64,000 nt of DNA from Tanypteryx hageni (lineage: Eukaryota; Arthropoda; Insecta; Odonata; Petaluridae): assembly GCA_028673005.1 (NCBI GenBank), contig CM054115.1, positions 2,666,001-2,730,000 on the forward strand. The letters are read 5' to 3'. Of the stretch, positions 38,256 through 50,760 are shown piece by piece. A program made the translations under genes and the position numbers. The notes below the pieces were generated by a model, which ran no database searches, had not been told where the DNA came from, and saw only the letters and a list, made by a program, of their open reading frames with translations. Each line of letters begins with the position of its first letter. Within the stretch, counting starts at the first letter, position 1.

Positions 38256-41200
38256 GTGCAGGCTATAGATTGGAGAATGGTAGTGGGGGAAGCGATAGAG
38301 GGAGGTACGATAGTAGAGAGGCGAAAGAGGGAGGAACGATCGAGGTGGAGGCGATAGACGGAGGAACGATAGAGGTGGAGGGTATAGAGTGGAGAATGGT
38401 AGTGGGGGAAGTGATAGAGGGAGGAACGATAGTAGAGGAGGCGATAGAGGGAGGAACGATAGAGGTGGAGGCTATAGAGTGGAGAATGTTTAGGGGGGAA
38501 GCGATAGAGGGAGGAACGATAGTAGAGGATGCGATAGAATGAGGAACGATCGAGGTGGAGGCGATAGACGGAGGAACGATGGAGGTGGAGGCTATAGAGT
38601 GGAGAATGGTAATGGGGGAAGCGATAGAATGAGGAACGATAGCAGAGGAGGCGATAGAGGGAGGAACGAACGAGGTGGAGGCGATAGACGGAGGAACGAT
38701 TGAGGTGGAGGCTATGGAGTGGAGAATGGTAGTGGGGGAAGAGATAGAGGGAGGAACGATAGTAGAGGAGGCGATAGATGGAGGAACGATCGAGGTGGAG
38801 GCGATAGACGGAGGAACGTTAGAGTTGGAGGCTATAGAGTGGAGAATGGTAGTGGGGGAAGCGATAGAGGCAGGAACGATAGAGGTGGAGGCTATAGAGT
38901 AGAGAATGGTAGTGGAGGAAGAGATAGAGGGAGGAACGATAGTAGAGGAGGCGATAGAGGGAGGAACGATCGAGGTGGAGGCGATAGACCGAGGAACGAT
39001 AGAGTTGGAGGCTATAGAGTGGAAAATGGTAGTGGGGGAAGCGATAGAGGGAGGAACGATAGTAGAGGATGCGATAGAGTGAGGAACGATCGAGGTGGAG
39101 GCGATAGACGGAGGAACGATAGAGGTGGAGGCTATAGAGTGGAAAATGGTAGTGGGGGAAGAGATAGAGGTATGAACGATAGTAGAGGAGGCGATAGAGG
39201 GAGGAACGATCGAGGTGGAGGCGATAGACGGAGGAAAGATAGAGGTGGAGGCTATAGTGTGGAGAATGGTAGTGGGGGATGCGATAGTGGGAGGAACCAT
39301 AGTAGAGGATGCGATAGAGGGAGGAACGATTGAGGTGGAGGCGATAGACGGAGGAACGATAGAGGTGGAGGCTATAGAGTGGAGAATGGTAGTGGGGGAA
39401 GCGATAGAGGAGAAACGATAGTAGAGGATGCGATAGAGGGAAGAACGATCGAGGTGGAGGCGATAGACGGAGGAACGATAGAGGTGGAGGCTATGGAGTG
39501 GAGAATGGTAATGGGGGAAGCGATAAAATGAGAAACGATAGTAGAGGTGGCGATAGAGGTAGGAACGATCGAGGTGGAGGCGATAGACGGAGGAACGATA
39601 GAGGTGGAGGTTATAGATTGGAGAATGTTTAGGGGGGAAGCGATAGAGGGAGGAACGATAGTAGAGGATGCGATAGAATGAGGAACGATCGAGGTGGAGG
39701 CGATAGACGGAGGAACGATAGAGGTGGAGGCTATAGAGTGGAGAAAGGTAATGGGGGAAGCGATAGAATGAGGAACGATAGTAGAGGAGGCGATAGAATG
39801 AGGAACGATCGAGGTGGAGGCGATAGACGGAGGAACGATAGAGGTGGAGGCTATAGAGTGGAGAATGGTAATGGGGGAAGCGATAGAATGAGGAACGATA
39901 GTAGAGGAGGCGATAGAGGGAGGAACGATCGAGGTGGAGGCGATAGACGGAGGAACGATAGAGGTGGAGGCTATAGAGTGGAGAATGGTAGTGGGGGAAG
40001 CGATAGAGGGAGGAACGATAGTAGAGGATGCGATAGAGTGAGGAACGATCGAGGTGGAGGCGATAGACGGAGGAACGATAGAGGTGGAGGCTATAGAGTG
40101 GAGAATGTTTAGTGGGGGAAGCGAGAGAGGGAGGAACGATAGTAGAGGATGCGATAGAATGACGAACGATCGAGGTGGAGGCGATAGACGGAGGAACGAT
40201 AGAGGTGGAGACTATAGAGTGGAGAATGGTAATGGGGGAAGCTATAGAATGAGGAACGATAGTAGAGGAGGCGATAGAGTGAGGAACGATCGAGGTGGAG
40301 GCGATAGACGGAGGAACGATAGAGGTGGAGGCTATAGAGTGGAGAATGTTTAGTGGGGGAAGCGATAGAGGGAGGAACGATAGTAGAGGATGCGATAGAA
40401 TGAGGAACGATCGAGGTGGAGGCGATAGACGGAGGAACGATAGAGGTGGAGGCTATAGAGTGGAGAATGTTTAGGGGGGAAGCGATAGGGGGAGGAACGA
40501 TAGTAGAGGATGCGATAGAATGAGTAACGATCGAGGTGGAGGCGATAGACGGAGGAACGATAGAGGTGGAGGCTATAGAGTGGAGAATGGTAATGGGGGA
40601 AGCGATAGAATGAGGAACGATAGTAGAGGAGGCGATAGAGGGAGGAACGATCGAGGTGGAGGCGATAGACGGAGGAACGATAGAGGTGGAGGCTATAGAG
40701 TGGAGAATGGTAGTGGGGGAAGCGATAGAGGGAGGAACGATAGTAGAGGAGGCGATAGAGTGAGGAACGATCGAGGTGGAGGCGATAGACGGAGGAACGA
40801 TAGAGGTGGAGACTATAGAGTGGAGAATGTTTAGTGGGGGATGCGATAGAGGGAGGAACGATAGTAGAGGATGTGATAGAAGAAGGAACGATCGAGGTGG
40901 AGGCGATAGATGGAGGAACGATAGAGGTGGAGGCTATAGAGTGGAGAATGGTAATGGGGGAAGCGATAGAATGAGGAACGATAGTAGAGGAGGCGATAGA
41001 GTGAGGAACGAACGAGGTGGAGGCGATAGACGGAGGAACGATAAAGGTGGAGTCTATAGAGTGGAGAATTGTAGTGGGGGAAGAGATAGAGGGAGGAACG
41101 ATAGTAGAAGAGGCGATGGAGGGAGAAACGATCGAGGTGGAGGCGATAGACGGAGGAACGATAGAGGTGGAGGCTATAGAGTGGAGAATGTTTAGGGGGG

Positions 41201-41617
41201 AAGCGATAGAGGGAGGAACGATAGTAGAGGATTCGATAGAGGGAGGAACGATTGAGGTGGAGGCGATAGACGTAGGAACGATAGAGGTGGAGGCTATAGA
41301 GTGGAGAATGGTAGTGGGGGAAGCGATAGAGTGAGGAACGATAGTAGAGGATGCGATAGAGTGAGGAACGATCGAGGTGGAGGCGATAGACGGAGGAACG
41401 ATAGAGGTGGAGGCTATAGAGTGGAAAATGGTAGTAGGGGAAGCGATAGAGGGAGGAACGATAGTAGAGGATGCGATAGAGGGAGGAACGATCGAGGTGG
41501 AGGCGATAGACGGAGGAACGATAGAGGTGGAGGGTATAGAGTGGAGAATGTTTAGGGGGGGAAGCGATAGAGGGAGAAACGATAGTAGAGGAGGCGATAG
41601 ACGGAGGAACGATAGAG
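38256..41617. repeat. Array segment 10, 3362-base higher-order unit
   Basis: M1 is at 38316, a 60-base unit at 38825-38884 and M2 at 39407, with no M3 or M4. It has the same length as segment 9 but a different right half: after M2 it has the ATAAAATGAG, GAGAAAGG and ATGACGAACG monomers also seen in segments 0, 4, 12 and 15. This shows that two alternative right halves follow M2 in this array. It is the full-length counterpart of segment 4. Confidence 0.85.
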
Positions 41618-44366
41618 GTGCAGGCTATAGATTGGAGAATGGTAGTGGGGGAAGCGATAGAGGGAGGTACGATAGTAGAGAGGCGAAAGAGGGAGGAACG
41701 ATCGAGGTGGAGGCGATAGACGGAGGAACGATAGAGGTGGAGGGTATAGAGTGGAGAATGGTAGTGGGGGAAGTGATAGAGGGAGGAACGATAGTAGAGG
41801 AGGCGATAGAGGGAGGAACGATAGAGGTGGAGGCTATAGAGTGGAGAATGTTTAGGGGGGAAGCGATAGAGGGAGGAACGATAGTAGAGGATGCGATAGA
41901 ATGAGGAACGATCGAGGTGGAGGCGATAGACGGAGGAACGATGGAGGTGGAGGCTATAGAGTGGAGAATGGTAATGGGGGAAGCGATAGAATGAGGAACG
42001 ATAGCAGAGGAGGCGATAGAGGGAGGAACGAACGAGGTGGAGGCGATAGACGGAGGAACGATACAGGTGGAGGCTATGGAGTGGAGAATGGTAGTGGGGG
42101 AAGAGATAGATGGAGGAACGATAGTAGAGGAGGCGATAGATGGAGGAACGATCGAGGTGGAGGCGATAGACGGAGGAACGATAGAGTTGGAGGCTATAGA
42201 GTGGAGAATGGTAATGGGGGAAGCGATAGAATGAGGAACGATAGTAGAGGAGGCGATAGAGGGAGGAACGATCGAGGTGGAGGCGATAGACGGAGGAACG
42301 ATAGAGGTGGAGGCTATAGAGTGGAGAATGGTAGTGGGGGAAGCGATAGAGGGAGGAACGATAGTAGAGGAGGCGATAGAGTGAGGAACGATCGAGGTGG
42401 AGGCGATAGACGGAGGAATGATAGAGGTGGAGGCTATAGAGTGGAGAATGTTTAGTGGGGGAAGCGAGAGAGGGAGGAACGATAGTAGAGGATGCGATAG
42501 AATGAGGAACGATCGAGGTGGAGGCGATAGACGGAGGAACGATAGAGGTGGAGACTAAAGAGTGGAGAATGGTAATGGGGGAAGCGATAGAATGAGGAAC
42601 GATAGTAGAGGAGGCGATAGAGTGAGGAACGATCGAGGTGGAGGCGATAGACGGAGGAACGATAGAGGTGGAGGCTATAGAGTGGAGAATGTTTAGTGGG
42701 GGAAGCGATAGAGGGAGGAACGATAGTAGAGGATGCGATAGAATGAGGAACGATCGAGGTGGAGGCGATAGACGGAGGAACGATAGAGGTGGAGGCTATA
42801 GAGTGGAGAATGGTAATGGGGGAAGCGATAGAATGAGGAACGATAGTAGAGGAGGCGATAGAATGAGGAACAATCGAGGTGGAGGCGATAGACGGAGGAA
42901 CGATAGAGGTGGAGGCTATAGAGTGGAAAATGGTAGTGGGGGAAGAGATAGAGGGATGAACGATAGTAGAGGTGGCGATAGAGGGAGGAACGATCGAGGT
43001 GGAGGCGACAGACGGAGGAACGATAGAGGTGGAGGCTATAGAGTGGAGAATGGTAGTGGGGGAAGAGATAGAGGGAGGAACGATAATAGAGGAGGCGATA
43101 GAGGGAGGAACGATAGAGTTGGAGGCTATAGAGTGGAGAATGGTAGTGGGGGAAGCGATAGAGGGAGGAACGATAGTATAGTATTCGATAGAGCTAGGAA
43201 CGATTGAGGTGGAGGCGATAGACGTAGGAACGATAGAGGTGGAGGCTATAGAGTGGAAAATGGTAGTGGGGGAAGAGATAGAGGGATGAACGATAGTAGA
43301 GGTGGCGATAGAGGGAGGAACGATCGAGGTGGAGGCGATAGACGGAGGAACGATAAAGGTGGAGGCTATAGAGTGGAGAATGGTAATGGGGGAAGCGATA
43401 GAATGAGAAACGATAGTAGAGGTGGCGATAGAGGGAGGAACGATCGAGGTGGAGGCGATAGACGGAGGAACGATAGAGGTGGAGGCTATAGAGTGGAGAA
43501 TGTTTAGGGGGGAAGCGATAGAGGGAGGAACGATAGTAGAGGATGCGATAGAATGAGGAACGATCGAGGTGGAGGCGATAGACGGAGGAACGATAGAGGT
43601 GGAGGCTATAGAGTGGAGAATGGTAATGGGTGAAGCGATAGAATGAGGAACGATAGTAGAGGAGGCGATAGAGGGAGGAAAGAACGAGGTGGAGGCGATA
43701 GACGGAGGAACGATAGAGGTGGAGGCTATAGAGTGGAGAATGGTAGTGGGGGAAGAGATAGAGGGAGGAACGATAGTAGAGGAGGCGATAGAGGGAGGAA
43801 CGATCGAGGTGGAGGCGATAGACGGAGAAACGATAGAGTTGGAGGCTATAGAGTGGAGAATGTTTAGTGGGGGAAGCGATAGAGGGAGGAACGATAGTAG
43901 AGGATGCGATAGAATGAGGAACGATCGAGGTGGAGGCGATAGACGGAGGAACGATAGAGGTGGAGGCTATAGAGTGGAGAATGGTAATGGGGGAAGCGAT
44001 AGAATGAGGAACGATAGTAGAGGAGGCGATAGAATGAGGAACGATCGAGGTGGAGGCGATAGACGGAGGAACGATAGAGGTGGAGGCTATAGAGTGGAGA
44101 ATGGTAATGGGGGAAGCGATAGAATGAGGAACGATAGTAGAGGAGGCGATAGAGGGAGGAACGATCGAGGTGGAGGCGATAGACGGAGGAACGATAGAGG
44201 TGGAGGCTATAGAGTGGAGAATGGTAGTGGGGGAAGCGATAGAGGGAGGAACGATAGTAGAGGAGGCGATAGAGTGAGGAACGATCGAGGTGGAGGCGAT
44301 AGACGGAGGAACGATAGAGGTGGAGGCTATAGAGTGGAGAATGTTTAGTGGGGGAAGCGAGAGAGG
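40958..44366 (+). repeat. Duplication D, copy 1 (about 3.4 kb)
   Basis: It matches 47352-50760 at constant offset 6394 (M1 41678/48072, M3 42553/48947, M4 43172/49566). The right edge is where GCGAGAGAGGGAGG meets GCGAGAGAGGAAGG. It is nested inside duplication A copy 2, so the same block also lies at 17.93-21.33 kb. Confidence 0.8.
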
Positions 44367-44771
44367 GAGGAACGATAGTAGAGGATGCGATAGAATGAGG
44401 AACGATCGAGGTGGAGGCGATAGACGGAGGAACGATAGAGGTGGAGGCTATAGAGTGGAGAATGGTAGTGGGGGAAGCGATAGAGGGAGGAACGATAGTA
44501 GAGGATGCGATAGAGTGAGGAACGATCGAGGTGGAGGCGATAGACGGAGGAACGATAGAGGTGGAGGCTATAGAGTGGAAAATGGTAGTGGGGGAAGCGA
44601 TAGAGGGAGGAACGATAGTAGAGGATGCGATAGAGGGAGGAACGATCGAGGTGGAGGCGATAGACGGAGGAACGATAGAGGTGGAGGGTATAGAGTGGAG
44701 AATGTTTAGGGGGGGAAGCGATAGAGGGAGGAACGATAGTAGAGGAGGCGATAGACGGAGGAACGATAGAG
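41618..44771. repeat. Array segment 11, 3154-base higher-order unit
   Basis: M1 is at 41678, M3 at 42553 and M4 at 43172. It is a near-exact copy of segment 5. A stretch of 3.4 kb (about 40.96-44.37 kb, spanning the segment boundary) recurs at 47.35-50.76 kb (offset 6394), and its right half also recurs at 55.1-57.6 kb (offset 12910). It thus belongs to a block present at least four times in the window. Confidence 0.85.
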
Positions 44772-46830
44772 GTGCAGGCTATAGATTGGAGAATGGTAGT
44801 GGGGGAAGCGATAGAGGGAGGTACGATAGTAGAGAGGCGAAAGAGGGAGGAACGATCGAGGTGGAGGCGATAGACGGAGGAACGATAGAGGTGGAGGGTA
44901 TAGAGTGGAGAATGGTAGTGGGGGAAGTGATAGAGGGAGGAACGATAGTAGAGGAGGCGATAGAGGGAGGAACGATAGAGGTGGAGGCTATAGAGTGGAG
45001 AATGTTTAGGGGGGAAGCGATAGAGGGAGGAACGATAGTAGAGGATGCGATAGAATGAGGAACGATCGAGGTGGAGGCGATAGACGGAGGAACGATGGAG
45101 GTGGAGGCTATAGAGTGGAGAATGGTAATGGGGGAAGCGATAGAATGAGGAACGATAGCAGAGGAGGCGATAGAGGGAGGAACGAACGAGGTGGAGGCGA
45201 TAGACGGAGGAACGATTGAGGTGGAGGCTATGGAGTGGAGAATGGTAGTGGGGGAAGAGATAGAGGGAGGAACGATAGTAGAGGAGGCGATAGATGGAGG
45301 AACGATCGAGGTGGAGGCGATAGACGGAGGAACGTTAGAGTTGGAGGATATAGAGTGGAGAATGGTAGTGGGGGAAGCGATAGAGGCAGTAACGATAGAG
45401 GTGGAGGCTATAGAGTAGAGAATGGTAGTGGAGGAAGAGATAGAGGGAGGAACGATAGTAGAGGAGGCGATAGAGGGAGGAACGATCGAGGTGGAGGCGA
45501 TAGACCGAGGAACGATAGAGTTGGAGGCTATAGAGTGGAAAATGGTAGTGGGGGAAGCGATAGAGGGAGGAACGATAGTAGAGGATGCGATAGAGTGAGG
45601 AACGATCGAGGTGGAGGCGATAGACGGAGGAACGATAGAGGTGGAGGCTATAGAGTGGAAAATGGTAGTGGGGGAAGAGATAGAGGTATGAACGATAGTA
45701 GAGGAGGCGATAGAGGGAGGAACGATCGAGGTGGAGGCGATAGACGGAGGAAAGATAGAGGTGGAGGCTATAGAGTGGAGAATGGTAGTGGGGGAAGCGA
45801 TAGAGGGAGGAACGATAGTAGAGAATGCGATAGAGGGAGGAACGATCGAGGTGGAGGCGATAGACGGAGGAACGATAGAGGTGGAGGCTATAGTGTGGAG
45901 AATGGTAGTGGGGGATGCGATAGTGGGAGGAACCATAGTAGAGGATGCGATAGAGGGAGGAACGATTGAGGTGGAGGCGATAGACGGAGGAACGATAGAG
46001 GTGGAGGCTATAGAGTGGAGAATGGTAGTGGGGGAAGCGATAGAGGAGAAACGATAGTAGAGGATGCGATAGAGGGAAGAACGATCGAGGTGGAGGCGAT
46101 AGACGGAGGAACGATAGAGGTGGAGGCTATAGAGTGGAGAATGGTAATGGGGGAAGCGATAAAATGAGAAACGATAGTAGAGGTGGCGATAGAGGTAGGA
46201 ACGATCGAGGTGGAGGCGATAGACGGAGGAACGATAGAGGTGGAGGTTATAGATTGGAGAATGTTTAGGGGGGAAGCGATAGAGGGAGGAACGATAGTAG
46301 AGGATGCGATAGAATGAGGAACGATCGAGGTGGAGGCGATAGACGGAGGAACGATAGAGGTGGAGGCTATAGAGTGGAGAAAGGTAATGGGGGAAGCGAT
46401 AGAATGAGGAACGATAGTAGAGGAGGCGATAGAATGAGGAACGATCGAGGTGGAGGCGATAGACGGAGGAACGATAGAGGTGGAGGCTATAGAGTGGAGA
46501 ATGGTAATGGGGGAAGCGATAGAATGAGGAACGATAGTAGAGGAGGCGATAGAGGGAGGAACGATCGAGGTGGAGGCGATAGACGGAGGAACGATAGAGG
46601 TGGAGGCTATAGAGTGGAGAATGGTAGTGGGGGAAGCGATAGAGGGAGGAACGATAGTAGAGGAGGCGATAGAGTGAGGAACGATCGAGGTGGAGGCGAT
46701 AGACGGAGGAACGATAGAGGTGGAGGCTATAGAGTGGAGAATGTTTAGTGGGGGAAGCGAGAGAGGAAGGAACGATAGTAGAGGATGCGATAGAATGACG
46801 AACGATCGAGGTGGAGGCAATAGACGGAGG
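42200..46830 (+). repeat. Dispersed duplication B, copy 1 (about 4.6 kb)
   Basis: It matches 55.11-59.74 kb at a constant offset of 12910 (M3 42553/55463, M4 43172/56082, M2 46043/58953, GCGAGAGAGGAAGG 46759/59669). No net indel is apparent over the whole block. The left edge is where GAGTTGGAGGC meets GAGGTGGAGCC (near 42186/55096). The right edge is near 46833/59743, where AACGTTAGAG is replaced by AACGATAGAG. Confidence 0.8.
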
Positions 46831-48011
46831 AACGTTAGAGGTGGAGGCTATAGAGTGGAGAATGGTAGTGGGGGAAGCTATAGAATGAGGAACGATAGTA
46901 GAGGAGGCGATAGAGTGAGGAACGATCGAGGTGGAGGCGATAGACGGAGGAACGATAGAGGTGGAGGCTATAGAGTGGAGAATGGTAGTGGGGGAAGCGA
47001 TAGAGGGAGGAACGATAGTAGAGGAGGCGATAGAGTGAGGAACGATCGAGGTGGAGGCGATAGACGGAGGAACGATAGAGGTGGAGGCTATAGAGTGGAG
47101 AATGTTTAGGGGGGAAGCGATAGGGGGAGGAACGATAGTAGAGGATGCGATAGAATGAGGAACGATCGAGGTGGAGGCGATAGACGGAGGAACGATAGAG
47201 GTGGAGGCTATAGAGTGGAGAATGGTAATGGGGGAAGCGATAGAATGAGGAACGATAGTAGAGGAGGCGATAGAATGAGGAACGATCGAGGTGGAGGCGA
47301 TAGACGGAGGAACGATAGAGGTGGAGGCTATAGAGTGGAAAATGGTAGTAGGGGAAGCGATAGAATGAGGAACGATAGTAGAGGAGGCGATAGAGTGAGG
47401 AACGAACGAGGTGGAGGCGATAGACGGAGGAACGATAAAGGTGGAGTCTATAGAGTGGAGAATTGTAGTGGGGGAAGAGATAGAGGGAGGAACGATAGTA
47501 GAAGAGGCGATGGAGGGAGAAACGATCGAGGTGGAGGCGATAGACGGAGGAACGATAGAGGTGGAGGCTATAGAGTGGAGAATGTTTAGGGGGGAAGCGA
47601 TAGAGGGAGGAACGATAGTAGAGGATTCGATAGAGGGAGGAACGATTGAGGTGGAGGCGATAGACGTAGGAACGATAGAGGTGGAGGCTATAGAGTGGAG
47701 AATGGTAGTGGGGGAAGCGATAGAGTGAGGAACGATAGTAGAGGATGCGATAGAGTGAGGAACGATCGAGGTGGAGGCGATAGACGGAGGAACGATAGAG
47801 GTGGAGGCTATAGAGTGGAAAATGGTAGTAGGGGAAGCGATAGAGGGAGGAACGATAGTAGAGGATGCGATAGAGGGAGGAACGATCGAGGTGGAGGCGA
47901 TAGACGGAGGAACGATAGAGGTGGAGGGTATAGAGTGGAGAATGTTTAGGGGGGGAAGCGATAGAGGGAGAAACGATAGTAGAGGAGGCGATAGACGGAG
48001 GAACGATAGAG
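44772..48011. repeat. Array segment 12, 3240-base higher-order unit
   Basis: M1 is at 44832, a 60-base unit at 45341-45400 (with GGCAGTAACG) and M2 at 46043. It matches segment 15 (offset 12910) up to about 46.83 kb. Past that point it has private monomers: GGCAATAGACGG, AACGTTAGAG, then TAGTGG joined to GCTATAGAATGAGG (46.8-46.9 kb), and TAGTAGGGG joined to GAATGAGG near 47.35 kb. The last two are recombinants between monomer classes that are otherwise kept apart. Confidence 0.85.
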
Positions 48012-50760
48012 GTGCAGGCTATAGATTGGAGAATGGTAGTGGGGGAAGCGATAGAGGGAGGTACGATAGTAGAGAGGCGAAAGAGGGAGGAACGATCGAG
48101 GTGGAGGCGATAGACGGAGGAACGATAGAGGTGGAGGGTATAGAGTGGAGAATGGTAGTGGGGGAAGTGATAGAGGGAGGAACGATAGTAGAGGAGGCGA
48201 TAGAGGGAGGAACGATAGAGGTGGAGGCTATAGAGTGGAGAATGTTTAGGGGGGAAGCGATAGAGGGAGGAACGATAGTAGAGGATGCGATAGAATGAGG
48301 AACGATCGAGGTGGAGGCGATAGACGGAGGAACGATGGAGGTGGAGGCTATAGAGTGGAGAATGGTAATGGGGGAAGCGATAGAATGAGGAACGATAGCA
48401 GAGGAGGCGATAGAGGGAGGAACGAACGAGGTGGAGGCGATAGACGGAGGAACGATACAGGTGGAGGCTATGGAGTGGAGAATGGTAGTGGGGGAAGAGA
48501 TAGATGGAGGAACGATAGTAGAGGAGGCGATAGATGGAGGAACGATCGAGGTGGAGGCGATAGACGGAGGAACGATAGAGTTGGAGGCTATAGAGTGGAG
48601 AATGGTAATGGGGGAAGCGATAGAATGAGGAACGATAGTAGAGGAGGCGATAGAGGGAGGAACGATCGAGGTGGAGGCGATAGACGGAGGAACGATAGAG
48701 GTGGAGGCTATAGAGTGGAGAATGGTAGTGGGGGAAGCGATAGAGGGAGGAACGATAGTAGAGGAGGCGATAGAGTGAGGAACGATCGAGGTGGAGGCGA
48801 TAGACGGAGGAATGATAGAGGTGGAGGCTATAGAGTGGAGAATGTTTAGTGGGGGAAGCGAGAGAGGGAGGAACGATAGTAGAGGATGCGATAGAATGAG
48901 GAACGATCGAGGTGGAGGCGATAGACGGAGGAACGATAGAGGTGGAGACTAAAGAGTGGAGAATGGTAATGGGGGAAGCGATAGAATGAGGAACGATAGT
49001 AGAGGAGGCGATAGAGTGAGGAACGATCGAGGTGGAGGCGATAGACGGAGGAACGATAGAGGTGGAGGCTATAGAGTGGAGAATGTTTAGTGGGGGAAGC
49101 GATAGAGGGAGGAACGATAGTAGAGGATGCGATAGAATGAGGAACGATCGAGGTGGAGGCGATAGACGGAGGAACGATAGAGGTGGAGGCTATAGAGTGG
49201 AGAATGGTAATGGGGGAAGCGATAGAATGAGGAACGATAGTAGAGGAGGCGATAGAATGAGGAACAATCGAGGTGGAGGCGATAGACGGAGGAACGATAG
49301 AGGTGGAGGCTATAGAGTGGAAAATGGTAGTGGGGGAAGAGATAGAGGGATGAACGATAGTAGAGGTGGCGATAGAGGGAGGAACGATCGAGGTGGAGGC
49401 GACAGACGGAGGAACGATAGAGGTGGAGGCTATAGAGTGGAGAATGGTAGTGGGGGAAGAGATAGAGGGAGGAACGATAATAGAGGAGGCGATAGAGGGA
49501 GGAACGATAGAGTTGGAGGCTATAGAGTGGAGAATGGTAGTGGGGGAAGCGATAGAGGGAGGAACGATAGTATAGTATTCGATAGAGCTAGGAACGATTG
49601 AGGTGGAGGCGATAGACGTAGGAACGATAGAGGTGGAGGCTATAGAGTGGAAAATGGTAGTGGGGGAAGAGATAGAGGGATGAACGATAGTAGAGGTGGC
49701 GATAGAGGGAGGAACGATCGAGGTGGAGGCGATAGACGGAGGAACGATAAAGGTGGAGGCTATAGAGTGGAGAATGGTAATGGGGGAAGCGATAGAATGA
49801 GAAACGATAGTAGAGGTGGCGATAGAGGGAGGAACGATCGAGGTGGAGGCGATAGACGGAGGAACGATAGAGGTGGAGGCTATAGAGTGGAGAATGTTTA
49901 GGGGGGAAGCGATAGAGGGAGGAACGATAGTAGAGGATGCGATAGAATGAGGAACGATCGAGGTGGAGGCGATAGACGGAGGAACGATAGAGGTGGAGGC
50001 TATAGAGTGGAGAATGGTAATGGGTGAAGCGATAGAATGAGGAACGATAGTAGAGGAGGCGATAGAGGGAGGAAAGAACGAGGTGGAGGCGATAGACGGA
50101 GGAACGATAGAGGTGGAGGCTATAGAGTGGAGAATGGTAGTGGGGGAAGAGATAGAGGGAGGAACGATAGTAGAGGAGGCGATAGAGGGAGGAACGATCG
50201 AGGTGGAGGCGATAGACGGAGAAACGATAGAGTTGGAGGCTATAGAGTGGAGAATGTTTAGTGGGGGAAGCGATAGAGGGAGGAACGATAGTAGAGGATG
50301 CGATAGAATGAGGAACGATCGAGGTGGAGGCGATAGACGGAGGAACGATAGAGGTGGAGGCTATAGAGTGGAGAATGGTAATGGGGGAAGCGATAGAATG
50401 AGGAACGATAGTAGAGGAGGCGATAGAATGAGGAACGATCGAGGTGGAGGCGATAGACGGAGGAACGATAGAGGTGGAGGCTATAGAGTGGAGAATGGTA
50501 ATGGGGGAAGCGATAGAATGAGGAACGATAGTAGAGGAGGCGATAGAGGGAGGAACGATCGAGGTGGAGGCGATAGACGGAGGAACGATAGAGGTGGAGG
50601 CTATAGAGTGGAGAATGGTAGTGGGGGAAGCGATAGAGGGAGGAACGATAGTAGAGGAGGCGATAGAGTGAGGAACGATCGAGGTGGAGGCGATAGACGG
50701 AGGAACGATAGAGGTGGAGGCTATAGAGTGGAGAATGTTTAGTGGGGGAAGCGAGAGAGG
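47352..50760 (+). repeat. Duplication D, copy 2 (about 3.4 kb)
   Basis: This is the second copy of duplication D. Immediately to its left is the recombinant monomer with TAGTAGGGG joined to GAATGAGG (near 47.35 kb), the likely scar of the insertion or exchange that placed it. Confidence 0.8.

Larger units (their letters stand above)
36190..44890 (+). repeat. Dispersed duplication A, copy 2 (about 8.7 kb)
   Basis: This is the second copy of duplication A and keeps the two monomers near 38.9-39.1 kb that copy 1 lacks. Its left part overlaps the right copy of the 6.6-kb tandem duplication (to 37250), so at least two amplification events are superimposed here. Confidence 0.8.
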
